From Rhodopseudomonas palustris JSC-3b (lineage in GTDB: Bacteria; Pseudomonadota; Alphaproteobacteria; Rhizobiales; Xanthobacteraceae), in assembly GCA_000504425.1 (NCBI GenBank), contig KI632513.1, positions 137,130 to 201,129 on the forward strand: DNA of 64,000 nucleotides. Reading direction: 5' to 3'. The position numbers and the translations under genes are program-made. Position 1 is the stretch's first letter. Each line of letters begins with the position of its first letter. The notes beneath the pieces were generated by a model, which saw nothing but the letters and a program-made list of their open reading frames with translations, ran no database searches and was not told the origin of the DNA. This document shows, in pieces, positions 18,541-28,861 of this stretch.

Positions 18541-18998
18541 GCGCGCGGCCGCTGGTCACCATTTTCACCGATGGCGCCTGTTCCGGTAATCCCGGGCCGG
18601 GCGGCTGGGGTGCGATCCTGAAATTCGGCGACATTGAAAAAGAGCTGAAGGGCGGCGAGTCGCCGACCACCAATAATCGCATGGAGCTTTTGGCGGCGAT
18701 TGCGGCGCTGGAAGCGCTGACCAAGCCGTGCACCGTCGAGCTCTATACCGACAGCCAATATCTGCGGCAGGGCATCACCAGCTGGATCCATAATTGGAAG
18801 CGCAACGGCTGGAAGACCGCCGACAAGAAGCCGGTCAAGAATGTCGATCTCTGGCAGCGGCTGGAGGCGGCGCTGCACCAGCATGAGGTGCGCTGGCATT
18901 GGGTCAAGGGCCATGCCGGCCATCCCGAAAACGAGCGCGCCGATCAGCTCGCCCGCGACGGCCTCGCCGAAAACCGCGCCAGGTCCCGGGCCGTTTAG
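18537..18998 (+). CDS. rnhA: Ribonuclease HI
   Basis: 153 residues from GTG 18537, overlapping the thrB stop by four bases (GTGA). Cuts RNA in RNA-DNA hybrids. Four acidic catalytic residues are visible: [16 protein letters not shown] (Asp), [10 protein letters not shown] (Glu), LYTDSQYL (Asp) and ENERADQLA (Asp). [10 protein letters not shown] carries the catalytic histidine. Full length and intact. Confidence 0.96.
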   Translation: MSARPLVTIFTDGACSGNPGPGGWGAILKFGDIEKELKGGESPTTNNRMELLAAIAALEALTKPCTVELYTDSQYLRQGITSWIHNWKRNGWKTADKKPVKNVDLWQRLEAALHQHEVRWHWVKGHAGHPENERADQLARDGLAENRARSRAV

Positions 18999-19003
18999 TA
19001 GAG

Positions 19004-19032
19004 CAGCCTTGAGGCGCTGGGCCTCAAGGCTG
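19004..19032. terminator. Shared hairpin between convergent rnhA and peroxiredoxin genes
   Basis: A perfect 12-bp inverted repeat: CAGCCTTGAGGC (19004-19015), five-base loop, GCCTCAAGGCTG (19021-19032). It lies 6 bases after the rnhA stop and 15 before the peroxiredoxin stop, so it can end both transcripts. No long T run on either side. Confidence 0.7.
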
Positions 19033-19046
19033 ATGTCATCATCCGA

Positions 19047-19532
19047 TCAGAGCTGACCGAGCAGGGTATCGCCACCCGACACTTCAACGGCGCCCGGATT
19101 GGGCTCGACGTTGAGCTTGGTGACCACGCCGTCTTCCACCAGCATCGAATAGCGGTGCGAGCGGATGCCGAGGCCGAGGCCGGAGGCGTCGAGGTCAAGG
19201 CCGATCGCCTTGGCGAAATCGGCATTGCCGTCGGCCAGGAAGATCGCTTCGTTGCGCTGGTCGGTGTCGCGCTTCCAGGCGTTCATCACGAACGCGTCGT
19301 TGACCGCGACGATCGCGATGGTGTCGACGCCCTTGTCCTTCATCGCATAGGCGTTGAGGAAAATGCTGGGAATATGCATCTTGTGGCAGGTGCCGGTATA
19401 GGCGCCCGGCACCGCGAACAGCGCGACCTTCTTGCCCTTGAAAACGTCGTCGGTGGTTTTCACCTGAACGCCGTCTTCGGTCATGACGCGGAATTGCACC
19501 TGGGGCAAACGATCGCCGACTTTAATAGTCAT
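19047..19532 (-). CDS. Peroxiredoxin (Prx5/type II, AhpC-TSA fold)
   Basis: 161 residues from ATG 19532, which has GGAGAA nine bases before. Reduces hydrogen and organic peroxides in the cytosol, usually with glutaredoxin or glutathione. The active-site loop is VPGAYTGTCHKMHIP with peroxidatic Cys49 and nearby Thr; GVDTIAIVAVNDAFVMNAW and RSHRYSMLVEDG follow as in Prx5-type proteins. No extra glutaredoxin domain. It stands alone, convergent to rnhA. Confidence 0.92.
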   Translation of the reverse strand: MTIKVGDRLPQVQFRVMTEDGVQVKTTDDVFKGKKVALFAVPGAYTGTCHKMHIPSIFLNAYAMKDKGVDTIAIVAVNDAFVMNAWKRDTDQRNEAIFLADGNADFAKAIGLDLDASGLGLGIRSHRYSMLVEDGVVTKLNVEPNPGAVEVSGGDTLLGQL

Positions 19533-19734
19533 TGCCAACTTCTCCATGAATGGAACAACGTCATTAGACTGGGTGGGCGGAACTGACAAGCTGTTGCAAG
19601 TGAAAGGCACGGCTTTGTCGTGATCTGCACGACCTGCGCTCGCTGGTGCGCGCGACAACATCCTGCGCGGCTCGTTTCGGCAACGAAGCTGAGACGTCAT
19701 CGGTCCAGTGCGCCATGCCCATGAGGGCACGCCG

Positions 19735-19763
19735 AAAAGGAGCGACGCCGTTGGCGCCGCTCC
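19735..19763 (-). terminator. Rho-independent terminator after fadD
   Basis: On the minus strand GGAGCGGCGCC pairs with GGCGTCGCTCC (11 bp, one G-U) around a three-base loop and is followed by TTTT. It begins ten bases past the fadD stop. Confidence 0.8.
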
Positions 19764-19772
19764 TCAATTGGC

Positions 19773-21461
19773 TCAGGCTGCCGCCTGATCCTTCTTCTCG
19801 TCGCGCAGCTGCCGGCGCAGGATCTTGCCGACATTGGTCTTTGGCAGTTCGGTGCGGAACTCGATGATCTTCGGCACCTTATAGTTGGTGAGCTGGGTGT
19901 GGCAGAACGCGATGATGTCGTCGGCAGTGACGCTCGGGTCCTTCTTCACCACGAAGGCTTTCACCGCCTCGCTGGAGCGGGCGTCTGACACACCGACCAC
20001 CGCGCATTCCAGCACGCCGGGATGGGTGGCGATCACTTCCTCGATCTCGTTCGGATAGACGTTGAAGCCCGAGACCAGGATCATGTCCTTCTTGCGATCG
20101 ACGATCCGCACCGAACCATCCGGATTCATCACGCCGATGTCGCCGGTGCGGAAGAAGCCGTCGGCGGTCATCACCATCGCGGTTTCGTCCGGCATGTTCC
20201 AATAGCCGGACATCACCTGCGGGCCCTGGGCGCAGATCTCGCCCGGCTGGCCGAGCGGCACTTCGTTGCCGGCATCGTCGCGGATCGAAATATAGGTCGA
20301 GGGCAGCGGCAGGCCGATGGTGCCGGTGAATCCTTCGATGGTTGCCGGGTTGCAGGTCAGCACCGGCGAGGTTTCCGACAGGCCATAGCCTTCGGCGATG
20401 CCGCAGCCGGTCAGCTTGTTCCAGGCTTCGGCCACCGGACGTTGCACCGCCATGCCGCCGCCATTGGAAATCTTCAGCTTGGAGAAATCGACCTCTTCAA
20501 TGCCCGGCGCGTGCAGCAGGCCGTTGTACAGCGTGTTGACCGCGGGGAAGCTGTTGACCTGATACTTCTTCAGCTCCTTGACGAAGCCCTTCATGTCGCG
20601 CGGATTGGGGATCAGCAGATTGACGCCGCCGGCGCGCACCGCCAGCAGGAAGCACACCGTCAGCGCGAAGATGTGATAGAGCGGCAGCGCGCACACGATG
20701 AAGATCTGATCGACATTCGGCAGCAATTGCAGCGCCGGCTGCAGCCATGCGTCGTTCTGCAGCACATTCGCGACGATGTTGCGGTGCAGCAGAGTGGCGC
20801 CCTTGGACACGCCGGTGGTGCCGCCGGTGTATTGCAGGAACGCGACGTCGTCCGGTCCGATGGTCGGCTTGACCAGCTTCATCTTGCGGCCGGCAGCGAT
20901 CACTTCATTGAATGATACCGCCTGCGGCAGATCGAACGCCGGCACCATCTTCTTGATACGCCGAACCACGAAATTGACGATCAAGCCCTTGAAGCCGAGC
21001 ATGTCGCCCATGGTGGCGACGATCACGTGCTTGACCGGCGTCTTAGCGACCACCTGCGCCACGGTGCTCGCGAAATTCTCGAGCACGATGATGGCTTCCG
21101 CGCCGGAATTCTTGAGCTGATGCTCGAGTTCGCGCGGGGTGTAGAGCGGATTGACGTTCACGACCGTAAAGCCCGCGCGCAGCACCGCGGTGGTCGCCAC
21201 CGGATATTGCAGCACGTTGGGCATCATCACGGCGACGCGCGCGCCCTTCTTCAAGCCCTTGTTCTGGAGATAGGCGCCGAATGCCGCCGACAATTCGTCG
21301 AGTTCGCCATAGGTGATCGCTTTGTCCATGCAGATGAACGCTTTGCGATCGCGAAATTTCTTAAAGCTCTCCTCGAACAGATCGACCAGCGACGGATACA
21401 GCGTGGTATCAATGTCCGCTGGTACTCCCGGCGGGTAGTGCTTAAGCCAGATGCGCTCCAT
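19773..21461 (-). CDS. fadD: Long-chain fatty-acid-CoA ligase
   Basis: 562 residues from ATG 21461 (MERIWLKHYPPGVPADID), preceded by GAGGGGAAAC. Activates fatty acids with ATP and CoA via an acyl-AMP, at the inner membrane. The AMP-binding P-loop is LQYTGGTTGVSKGATLLHRN (about residue 210); further on are GYGLSETSPV, GYWNMPDETA, the hinge region TGDIGVMNPDGSVRIVDRKK and the C-terminal KVPK lysine area. Close to the E. coli FadD layout and length. It stands alone, ended by a clear terminator. Confidence 0.92.
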   Translation of the reverse strand: MERIWLKHYPPGVPADIDTTLYPSLVDLFEESFKKFRDRKAFICMDKAITYGELDELSAAFGAYLQNKGLKKGARVAVMMPNVLQYPVATTAVLRAGFTVVNVNPLYTPRELEHQLKNSGAEAIIVLENFASTVAQVVAKTPVKHVIVATMGDMLGFKGLIVNFVVRRIKKMVPAFDLPQAVSFNEVIAAGRKMKLVKPTIGPDDVAFLQYTGGTTGVSKGATLLHRNIVANVLQNDAWLQPALQLLPNVDQIFIVCALPLYHIFALTVCFLLAVRAGGVNLLIPNPRDMKGFVKELKKYQVNSFPAVNTLYNGLLHAPGIEEVDFSKLKISNGGGMAVQRPVAEAWNKLTGCGIAEGYGLSETSPVLTCNPATIEGFTGTIGLPLPSTYISIRDDAGNEVPLGQPGEICAQGPQVMSGYWNMPDETAMVMTADGFFRTGDIGVMNPDGSVRIVDRKKDMILVSGFNVYPNEIEEVIATHPGVLECAVVGVSDARSSEAVKAFVVKKDPSVTADDIIAFCHTQLTNYKVPKIIEFRTELPKTNVGKILRRQLRDEKKDQAAA

Positions 21462-21697
21462 GATGTTTCCCCTCAGTCCTTCCTGGAGCCGCCGCTCCGC
21501 TGTCCCGGTGGTATCACGCTGGGGCGAAGAACCGCGTGAAACGCGCCGCGGCGACAAAACCACATCGCCTGTTCCATTGTTCCTGCTTTGTGCAGGCACT
21601 TTGTTGTGGCGGAGTATTGGTCAAAGGCGAGACGGAACGCAAGCGGCGGAAAGTCTGGCTTTGTGTTGCCGCACTGCGGAAAAACGGACGGCCGCGC

Positions 21698-23251
21698 TCA
21701 GCTTTTCGGCTTGGACTCGGGCGCCGGCTTGGCGTCGGTAGTATTGGCCTTCGGTGCTGGCTTGGCGGCCTTCGGCTTATCGGCGGCGGGCTTATCGGTG
21801 GCCGGTTTGGCCGCGCTCAGCGCCGGCTTGTCAGCAGGCTTGGCGGTGCTGGCGGCGGGGCGGGGGGCTTGTTTCGGCGCGGCGGCCGGTTTGGCGACGC
21901 TGGTCTTCGGATCGAGCGTCACCGTCTTGCGGCTGTCGGGCTTAGCTCCCGCCTTGGTGTCGGCGGCAGTGCTGGCTGCCGGCTTGGCGGGCTTGTCGAT
22001 CGCGGCGTGCTGCTTCTTGCTACGCGGCTTGGGCGCGGGCTTTGCGCTATCGGCTTCGACCGCTGCGATCAGCGCCGCGCCGCTCTTTTTCGGTCCGGTG
22101 TAGACCACCACGGGTTCGGTCGGCGCCGGCGCCGCGGCCAGCATATCGACCGGGCGCAGCGAAGGCGTCTGCAGCCCGGAGAAGAACGACATGGTGGCGT
22201 TGCCGGCGTTCTGCTCACTGGCGAGCAGGTCTTCCGGCGACTCATCGGAAGCCGGACGCTTGCGCTTCGGTCCGCACATCTCCTCGCGCAGATTGGGCGG
22301 CATGGCGTCGATCGGCGCCAGATTATCAACGCTGCCGAGCGCCGGCTGCAGCCAGCTCAGCGAATTACCGGAGAAGCCGCGTTCCAATAGCTGGATCGCC
22401 TTGATGGCACGGGCCTGCGACGACGGCGCGCCGAGCACCACCGCGATCAGGCGGCGACCATCGCGCGTTGCCGAGGCAACGAGGTTGAAGCCGGACGCGC
22501 AGATGAAGCCGGTCTTCATGCCATCAGCGCCTGGATAGCGGCCGATCAGTCGATTGAAATTCGGCGTGACGCGCTTGCCGAAACGGATCGCGGGAATATG
22601 CACGAAGTACTCATACTCCGGCATGTCGCGAATGATGGCGCGCGCCAGGATCGCAAGGTCGCGCGCCGAGGTCACCTGACCTTCGGCGGGTAGGCCGTTC
22701 GGATTGACGTAGTGGGTCTGCGTCATGCCGAGCCGCTGCGCGGTGCGGTTCATCTCGTCGGAAAAAGCGTCGATCGAGCCGGATACGCCTTCGGCCAGCA
22801 CCACCGCCATGTCGTTGGCGGACTTCACCATCATCATCTTCAGCGCGTTATCGACGGTGACCAGCGTTCCGGCGCGGAACCCCATCTTCGACGGCGATTG
22901 CGAGGCTGCCACCGGCGACACCGTGATCACGCTATCGAGCGTGATGCGCCCTTCCTTGACCGCCTTGAGCGTGACGTAGGTCGTCATCAGCTTGGTGACC
23001 GAGGCGGGATACCACGGATAGGTCGCGTTCTCGGCATGCAGCACCTTGCCGCTGTCGGCTTCCACCAGCAGCAATGCTTCGGCCTGCGCGCTGCGCGGCG
23101 CTGCGGTGGCCAAGAGCGCCACGGCGAGTGCGGCAATGAGTTTCAGCGACGATGCGCGAAGCGCGAATGGAGCAAATTGCACGATCCGATTCCGGTCCTT
23201 GGCAGCCAGTGGGGCTGCGGTTCCTGTCGGTTGGTGGGTGTTCCAGCGCAT
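21698..23251 (-). CDS. D-alanyl-D-alanine carboxypeptidase (penicillin-binding protein, DacA type)
   Basis: 517 residues. After a leader ending AAPRSAQA (cleavage about residue 57) comes the peptidase S11 domain with the three active-site motifs: S84-V-T-K87, S144-A-N146 and K246-T-G. It trims the terminal D-Ala of peptidoglycan peptides in the periplasm. From about residue 395 the protein is low complexity, rich in Lys, Ala, Pro and Asp (KPAADKPKAAKPAPKAN type), so it may bind wall polymers electrostatically. The exact start is open: the N-terminal 30 residues before the hydrophobic core are longer than usual. Confidence 0.88.
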   Translation of the reverse strand: MRWNTHQPTGTAAPLAAKDRNRIVQFAPFALRASSLKLIAALAVALLATAAPRSAQAEALLLVEADSGKVLHAENATYPWYPASVTKLMTTYVTLKAVKEGRITLDSVITVSPVAASQSPSKMGFRAGTLVTVDNALKMMMVKSANDMAVVLAEGVSGSIDAFSDEMNRTAQRLGMTQTHYVNPNGLPAEGQVTSARDLAILARAIIRDMPEYEYFVHIPAIRFGKRVTPNFNRLIGRYPGADGMKTGFICASGFNLVASATRDGRRLIAVVLGAPSSQARAIKAIQLLERGFSGNSLSWLQPALGSVDNLAPIDAMPPNLREEMCGPKRKRPASDESPEDLLASEQNAGNATMSFFSGLQTPSLRPVDMLAAAPAPTEPVVVYTGPKKSGAALIAAVEADSAKPAPKPRSKKQHAAIDKPAKPAASTAADTKAGAKPDSRKTVTLDPKTSVAKPAAAPKQAPRPAASTAKPADKPALSAAKPATDKPAADKPKAAKPAPKANTTDAKPAPESKPKS

Positions 23252-23377
23252 GGCACCGCGAAGCGGCGGGCGCTGCCCAACCTATACTGGCTTCCGGTTC
23301 CAGAACAGGGCTTGGCGCGGGTTATTCAGCGATGAAAGGGGCCAAAATTCGACCAGTCCCGCCCTCGCGCAACTGGC

Positions 23378-25186
23378 CTAGCCTGCGGCGGACGCGTCGT
23401 CGCGCGTGGCGGCCAAAACAGTCCGGGATTCGTCCTGTGCCATGTATTGCGCGCGGGCCAGCTCGGCGAAGGTGCCGCGCCGCGCCAGCAATTCATCGAA
23501 ACTACCGCTCTCGGTCACCTTGCCATTTTCAAACACCAAAATCCGCGTGGCGTGGCGGATGGTCGAGAGCCGATGCGCGATCACGAAAGTGGTGCGGCCT
23601 TTCATCACTTCATCGAGCGCCAGGCTGACCTTGGCTTCGGTGACCGCGTCGAGTGCGCTGGTGGCTTCGTCGAGGATCAGGATCGGCGGGTCCTTGAGCA
23701 GTGCGCGCGCGATCGACAGCCGCTGCCGTTCGCCGCCAGACAGCATGCGGCCGCGCTCGCCGGCGCTGGTGTCGAATTTCTGCTCGCTGCGCTCGATGAA
23801 ATCCAAAGCCTGCGCGCGCAGCGCCGCCAGCCGCATTTCATCCTCGCTGGCATCGGGTTTGCCGACCCGCAGATTGTCGGCAATGGTGCGGTCGAACAGC
23901 AGCGCTTCCTGGAACACCACGCCAATATTGCGGCGCAGCCCGGCGAGCGTGAAGCTGCGGATGTCGGCGCCGTCGATCTTCACTGAGCCCGATTGCGGAT
24001 CGAAGGCGCGGTGCAGCAGCGCGATCGCGGTCGATTTGCCAGCGCCGGTGGCGCCGACCAGTGCGATGGTGTCGCCGGGCTCGGCGACGAAGCTGAGGTC
24101 TTCGACCGCGGGGCGCTTGCCGTCATAGGAGAACGACACGTTGTCGAATTCGACGCGCCCTTTCAGCCGGCCCGGATCGATCGCGTCGGGCCGATCGCGC
24201 ACCGCCGGCACCGCGTCGAGCACGTTGAGGAATTCCTGCAGCCGCGGTGCTTCCATGAACACGCTGTTGATGAAGCCGACCACCTGTTCCAGCTTCTGAA
24301 TCAGCATGGTGGCGAATGACACGAACATCACGATTTCGCCGACGCTGGTCAGGCCGCGCTCGTGCAGCGCGATGCCGACCGTGAAGATCGCCAAAATGGT
24401 GATGGTGGTGGAAGCGCGGGTGATCACCGTGACCGCGGCCCACCACGACAGCACCGGCATCTGCATCGCCAATAGCCGGTCGGCGACGTAGCGCAGGCCC
24501 TGCACCTCGGCGTCGATCCGCACAAAACTCTGCACCAGGGCGATGTTGCCGAGCGCGTCGGAGGCGCGCGCCGACAGCGCGCTATAGCTGTCCTCGACCG
24601 CGCCCTGCATCTCGTAGGTCTTGCGCACCACCAGCGTGGTCAGCACCGTGAATACGATGCACAACGCAAACAACAGCAGCGCCAGCCGCCAGTTGAGATA
24701 CAGCGACAGCGGCAGCAGCACCACCAGCGACAGGATCGCGGCAAAATGCTCGCGGAAAAAGCCGAGCCACAGCCGCCACAAGGCGTCGGTGCCTTGCAGC
24801 ATCACCTTCATCAGCCGACCGGAATGAATGCCGGTGTGATAGGTGAGCGGCAATTGCAGCACATGCTCGAAATAATCGGTGAGCACCGCCTGGCGCTGGC
24901 GATGGGCCAGCCGGTCGGCATGCAGCGCCACCGCTGCGCTACAACCGATGGTGAACAGCCCGAACACCGCCCAGGCCAGCAGCAGTGGCCAGGGTGACTG
25001 CGGCTGCGCCGCCATCGCGCCGGTGGACAGATTGCCGGACAGCACATCGATGATGCGGCCAAACAGCACAGGCTCGGCGAATTGTGCGGTTGCGAGCAGC
25101 AGATTGGCGCCCGCCAGCACCCAGCCGAGCAGCGCTTCCTTGCCGAGCAGCTGCAACACGCGGGCGTAGAGTCGAAGCATGGGCAT
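23378..25186 (-). CDS. ndvA: Beta-(1,2)-glucan export ABC transporter, NdvA-like
   Basis: 602 residues: an N-terminal six-helix exporter membrane domain fused to an ATPase. Seen in the ATPase: GATGAGKST (Walker A), [18 protein letters not shown] (Q-loop region), [16 protein letters not shown] (signature), [12 protein letters not shown] (Walker B) and AHRLSTIR (H-loop). Length and wording match NdvA/ChvA, which export cyclic glucan to the periplasm for osmotic adaptation; another lipid or polysaccharide substrate is possible. No glucan synthase (ndvB) lies nearby. Confidence 0.82.
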   Translation of the reverse strand: MPMLRLYARVLQLLGKEALLGWVLAGANLLLATAQFAEPVLFGRIIDVLSGNLSTGAMAAQPQSPWPLLLAWAVFGLFTIGCSAAVALHADRLAHRQRQAVLTDYFEHVLQLPLTYHTGIHSGRLMKVMLQGTDALWRLWLGFFREHFAAILSLVVLLPLSLYLNWRLALLLFALCIVFTVLTTLVVRKTYEMQGAVEDSYSALSARASDALGNIALVQSFVRIDAEVQGLRYVADRLLAMQMPVLSWWAAVTVITRASTTITILAIFTVGIALHERGLTSVGEIVMFVSFATMLIQKLEQVVGFINSVFMEAPRLQEFLNVLDAVPAVRDRPDAIDPGRLKGRVEFDNVSFSYDGKRPAVEDLSFVAEPGDTIALVGATGAGKSTAIALLHRAFDPQSGSVKIDGADIRSFTLAGLRRNIGVVFQEALLFDRTIADNLRVGKPDASEDEMRLAALRAQALDFIERSEQKFDTSAGERGRMLSGGERQRLSIARALLKDPPILILDEATSALDAVTEAKVSLALDEVMKGRTTFVIAHRLSTIRHATRILVFENGKVTESGSFDELLARRGTFAELARAQYMAQDESRTVLAATRDDASAAG

Positions 25187-25591
25187 AGGCGCTCGCTCGG
25201 CGGAACCAATGCGCTATCGATAGAGCATTTTGCGGCAACACGGAATGCAGTTCCATTTGGTGCGGTCGCCGCCGATGTAATTGCCGCGCTGTCAATACAG
25301 CGGCGGTTGCGTGCGTTCACGGTTGCGCTGGCGGTATGGCTGCCCGGCCCAAGGCTTGAGAATCATGACTCGATCTCCTACCTTAAACCCTTGAAACAAC
25401 CAGCAGAACGGGGCTCTAAAACTGAACTGATCAGGTGAACCGAACCGCTAACCGATCCTCCTGTTGCAACAATCTCTGCTTCATTAGCGATACCCCTGGC
25501 TTCATCAGGTCGTGATGCCGCGGGTTGATTGGGGTCAACGGGGGCTTGGCGTCGCCGTGGCATCTCAGCCACGCATCTTTCAATCCCCTGT
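25187..25591. other. 405-bp intergenic region upstream of nuoA
   Basis: Divergent from the ndvA-like gene, so it should hold both promoters. The only clear element is the FixK box at 25525-25538. A short palindrome CTATCGATAG lies near 25211. No open frame here looks coding. Confidence 0.5.
25525..25538 (+). promoter_or_regulatory. FixK/FNR box before the nuo operon
   Basis: TTGAT-TGGG-GTCAA is an exact match to TTGAY-N4-RTCAA. A class-II start 41.5 bases downstream of its centre falls near 25573, just before the likely nuoA start. This also argues against the more upstream TTG at 25529 as start codon, since it lies inside the box. It suggests the whole nuo operon is switched on by FixK or AadR when oxygen is low. 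Confidence 0.75.
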
Positions 25592-26035
25592 GTGTCCGTT
25601 GCCGCGGCGCAGAGCGGGCAGGCGTTTGGAGCTTTGCCGTTGGGTGATTTCCTGTTTCCGATTGCCCCCGGCGCAGCGCTGGCGATCCATGTTGCGCTGT
25701 CGGCCGGAATTGTCGCTGCCATTGTGGTGGTGGCGGCTTGGCTGCGCGAGAAGCGCGCCGGGGCACGGCCCGACGTTCCCTATGAAAGCGGCATTCTGCC
25801 CGCGGCGCCGCCGCAGGGGCCGCAGAACGCGCCATACTTCCTGATCGCCGCGCTGTTCGTGATCTTCGACATGGAAGCGGCGATCCTGTTCGCGTGGGCG
25901 GTGGCAGCGCGCGATGCCGGCTGGGTCGGATTGATCGAGGCCGCGATCTTCATCGGCGTGCTGCTGCTGGCTTTGATCTATTTGTGGGTCGATGGTGCGC
26001 TCGATTGGGGCGGGCCGAGGCAGCGCAAGAAATGA
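25592..26035 (+). CDS. nuoA: NADH-quinone oxidoreductase subunit A (NuoA)
   Basis: About 147 residues from GTG 25592, or 131 from TTG 25640, which has GGAG eight bases before; the true start is unsettled. Membrane-arm subunit with three helices. Seen: [12 protein letters not shown] (the conserved ESG loop near the quinone site), [21 protein letters not shown] (acidic helix 2) and [20 protein letters not shown]. First gene of a 13-gene operon; its TGA overlaps the nuoB ATG. Confidence 0.9.
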   Translation: MSVAAAQSGQAFGALPLGDFLFPIAPGAALAIHVALSAGIVAAIVVVAAWLREKRAGARPDVPYESGILPAAPPQGPQNAPYFLIAALFVIFDMEAAILFAWAVAARDAGWVGLIEAAIFIGVLLLALIYLWVDGALDWGGPRQRKK

Positions 26036-26649
26036 GCTACGAATTGCAGCGTCCCGGCGCGGAAATGCCGGTTGAAGAACAGATGGCGCGCACCAGCCTG
26101 TTCACCCGCCTTGAGGATCTGGTGGCGTGGTCGCGCAAGCACAGCCTGTGGCCGTTCAATTTCGGGCTGTCGTGCTGCTATGTCGAACAGGTCTCGGTGT
26201 TGACGCCGGTGTTCGATCAGGCGCGCTTTGGCGCCGAAGTGATCCGCGCTTCGCCGCGCCAGGCCGATCTCTTGGTGGTGTCGGGCACGGTGTTTCACAA
26301 GATGGCGGCGCCGCTGCTGCGGCTCTATGAGCAGATGCGCGCGCCGCGCTGGGTGATTTCGATGGGCGCCTGCGCCAATTCCGGCGGCATGTACGACGTG
26401 TATTCGGTGGTGCAGGGCGTCGACAGCATTTTGCCGGTCGATGTTTACATCCCCGGCTGTCCGCCGCGCCCGGAAGCGGTGCTCGATGCCTTGATGCTGT
26501 TGCAGCAGCAGGTCGGCGCGCAGCGTCGTCCGCTCGGCGTCACCGTCGGCAATGCCGCCGCGCTCGGCTTCGATGCGCCGCGCCGCCGCGACGATCGTCG
26601 CGAACAGCGCATGGCGCAAACTCTGCTCGATCCCCCGGAGAAGCTGTGA
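26032..26649 (+). CDS. nuoB: NADH-quinone oxidoreductase subunit B (NuoB)
   Basis: 205 residues from ATG 26032, four bases overlapping nuoA. Carries cluster N2, the last iron-sulfur centre before quinone. The four ligand cysteines are in LSCCYVEQ (adjacent pair), GACANSGG and [11 protein letters not shown]. The C-terminal 40 residues are polar, with many arginines, and longer than in short NuoB forms, as in E. coli-type enzymes. Confidence 0.95.
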   Translation: MSYELQRPGAEMPVEEQMARTSLFTRLEDLVAWSRKHSLWPFNFGLSCCYVEQVSVLTPVFDQARFGAEVIRASPRQADLLVVSGTVFHKMAAPLLRLYEQMRAPRWVISMGACANSGGMYDVYSVVQGVDSILPVDVYIPGCPPRPEAVLDALMLLQQQVGAQRRPLGVTVGNAAALGFDAPRRRDDRREQRMAQTLLDPPEKL

Positions 26650-28391
26650 CCGCCGCCGAGCTCGTCAAACACCTCGGCGCGCGCTTTGGTCAGGGCGTTC
26701 TGGGCGAACAGCTGACCAAGGATTCGTTCCCGACGGTGTGGATCAGGCCGGAGATCGCTCCGGCCGTGCATCGCTTTCTCAAAAGCGAGATCGCGAAGCC
26801 GTTTTCGCTGCTCGCCGATCTGTGGGCGATCGACGAGACCGCGCGCCGCCATCGCGAAGGCCAGCCGCCGTCCGGCGTCACCATCGCCAGCCATCTGGTG
26901 TCGCTCGATCGCAATCTCGATATCTGCCTGAAAGTGCCGCTCGATGCGCAGCAGCCGCGCGCGCATTCGATCGCGCATGTCTATCCGAACGCGGATTGGT
27001 ATGAGCGCGAGGCGTATGATCTGTTCGGCGTTCAGTTTGAAGGCCGCAAGGACCATCGCCGCATTCTGCTGCCGCCGTTGTGGGAAGGTCATCCGCTGCG
27101 CAAGGATCAGCCGGTGCGCGCCACCGAGCGGCCGCCGTTCGTGATGACGCAGGCGCAGTTCGATGCCGAGGAGCGGGCGCTCGCGGTCGATCCGCAGGCG
27201 CTCGGCCTGCCGACCGAGCGCGACGGCCTCGAACTGATGATCCTCAATTACGGCCCGCACAGCATGGCGACGCATGGCGTGTTCCGCGTCGTGCTGGCGC
27301 TGGATGGCGAGGAGATCGTCGCAGCGCGGCCGGATATCGGCTTCCATCATCGCGGCGCCGAGAAGATCGCTGAGCGGCAGAGCTGGCATCAGTTCATCCC
27401 CTATACCGACCGCATCGATTATCTCGGCGGCTTGATGGGAGAACTGCCTTATCTGCAGGCGGTGGAGCGACTGTGCGGCATCACCGTGCCGGACCGCGCC
27501 AAAACCATCCGCATCATGCTCGCCGAGTTTTTCCGCATCATGAACCATCTGCTGTTCTACGGCACGATGGCGCAGGACTGCGGGGCGATGTCGCCGGTGT
27601 TTTACATGTTCACCGATCGCGAACGCGCTTACCGGGTGATCGAAGCGGTTACCGGCGCGCGCATGCATCCGGGCTGGTTCCGGATCGGCGGCGTTGCGGC
27701 CGATCTGCCGGAAGGTTGGGAGCGGCTGGTGCGCGAGTTTCTCGACTGGATGCCGTCGCGGCTCGACGATTATGCCGGCATGGTGCTCGGCAACGAAATC
27801 TTCCGCGGCCGTACCATCGGCATCGCCGCCTATGACACCGCGACCGCGCTGGAATGGGGCATCACCGGGCCGGGGCTGCGCGCCACCGGCTGCGGCTTCG
27901 ATATCCGCAAGGCGCGGCCCTATGGCGGCTACGAGAATTTCGAATTCGAGGTGCCGACGGGCGTCAATGGCGATTGCTATGATCGCGTGCTGGTGCGCGT
28001 CGAGGAAATGCGGCAATCGCTGCGCATCATCCGGCAGTGCCTGGATCACATGCCGTCCGGGCCGATCAAGGCCGATCATCCGCTGACCACGCCGCCGCCG
28101 CGCGAACGGATGCTGCACGACATCGATACCTTGATCCACCATTTCGTCGGCGTCAGCTGGGGGCCGGTGGTGCCGCCCGGCGAAGCGACCGGGCAGATCG
28201 AGACCGCGCGCGGCCTGACGCAATATTCGCTGATTTCCGATGGCACCACCACCAGCTATCGCACCAGGATCAGAACGCCGTCGTTCACCCATCTGCAATC
28301 GGTGGCGGCGATCGCGCCCGGACTGACGGTGGCCGACCTCGTCGCCTATCTCGGCAGCATTGACTACGTGATGTCGGACGTCGACCGATGA
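26646..28391 (+). CDS. nuoCD: Fused NADH-quinone oxidoreductase subunits C and D (NuoCD)
   Basis: 581 residues from GTG 26646, overlapping nuoB by four bases. Residues 1-185 or so are NuoC ([38 protein letters not shown]) and the rest NuoD ([45 protein letters not shown]), which forms the quinone pocket with NuoB. The fusion is typical of E. coli-type complex I; standard alphaproteobacterial operons have separate nuoC and nuoD. Confidence 0.95.
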   Translation: MTAAELVKHLGARFGQGVLGEQLTKDSFPTVWIRPEIAPAVHRFLKSEIAKPFSLLADLWAIDETARRHREGQPPSGVTIASHLVSLDRNLDICLKVPLDAQQPRAHSIAHVYPNADWYEREAYDLFGVQFEGRKDHRRILLPPLWEGHPLRKDQPVRATERPPFVMTQAQFDAEERALAVDPQALGLPTERDGLELMILNYGPHSMATHGVFRVVLALDGEEIVAARPDIGFHHRGAEKIAERQSWHQFIPYTDRIDYLGGLMGELPYLQAVERLCGITVPDRAKTIRIMLAEFFRIMNHLLFYGTMAQDCGAMSPVFYMFTDRERAYRVIEAVTGARMHPGWFRIGGVAADLPEGWERLVREFLDWMPSRLDDYAGMVLGNEIFRGRTIGIAAYDTATALEWGITGPGLRATGCGFDIRKARPYGGYENFEFEVPTGVNGDCYDRVLVRVEEMRQSLRIIRQCLDHMPSGPIKADHPLTTPPPRERMLHDIDTLIHHFVGVSWGPVVPPGEATGQIETARGLTQYSLISDGTTTSYRTRIRTPSFTHLQSVAAIAPGLTVADLVAYLGSIDYVMSDVDR

Positions 28392-28861
28392 CCCTGAAAG
28401 CTGAGACCATACAGGCGATCCGCACCGCCGCGCATCATCACGGCGGCGCCAAGGCGGCGATGCTGGAAGCGCTCAAGCTGGTGCAGGCCGCCGAAGGCTG
28501 GGTGTCGGATGCGCATCTCGCGGAAGCCGCGGCAACGCTCGGCGTCACCACCGCCGAGCTCGACAGCCTTGCCACCTTCTACAGCCACATCTTCCGTTCG
28601 CCGGTAGGCGAAATGGTGATCCTGCTGTGCGACGGCCTGAGCTGCTATCTGAACGGCGCCGACGATGTGCGCGACGCCGTGCAGCAGAAGCTCGGCATCC
28701 GCTTTGGCGAAACCACGCCGGACGGCAAGTTCACGCTGCTCAATGTCTGCTGCATCGGCGGTTGCGACCGCGCGCCCGCCGCGCTGCTCGGGCCAGATCG
28801 CAAGCTGGTCGGGCCGTTGTCGGCCGATCAGCTCGATCAACTGATCGAGGATGCGCGATGA
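28388..28861 (+). CDS. nuoE: NADH-quinone oxidoreductase subunit E (NuoE)
   Basis: 157 residues, ATG overlapping nuoCD stop. Thioredoxin-like fold that holds the [2Fe-2S] cluster N1a through C-x4-C ([10 protein letters not shown]) and C-x3-C ([12 protein letters not shown]). [17 protein letters not shown] is a typical stretch before the cluster. Short form, as in E. coli, without the long alphaproteobacterial C-terminal tail. Confidence 0.94.
   Translation: MTLKAETIQAIRTAAHHHGGAKAAMLEALKLVQAAEGWVSDAHLAEAAATLGVTTAELDSLATFYSHIFRSPVGEMVILLCDGLSCYLNGADDVRDAVQQKLGIRFGETTPDGKFTLLNVCCIGGCDRAPAALLGPDRKLVGPLSADQLDQLIEDAR

Noticed and set aside
26445-28298. 617-codon minus-strand open frame
   Set aside because: Antisense shadow of nuoB and nuoCD, whose iron-sulfur and quinone-site motifs are unmistakable.
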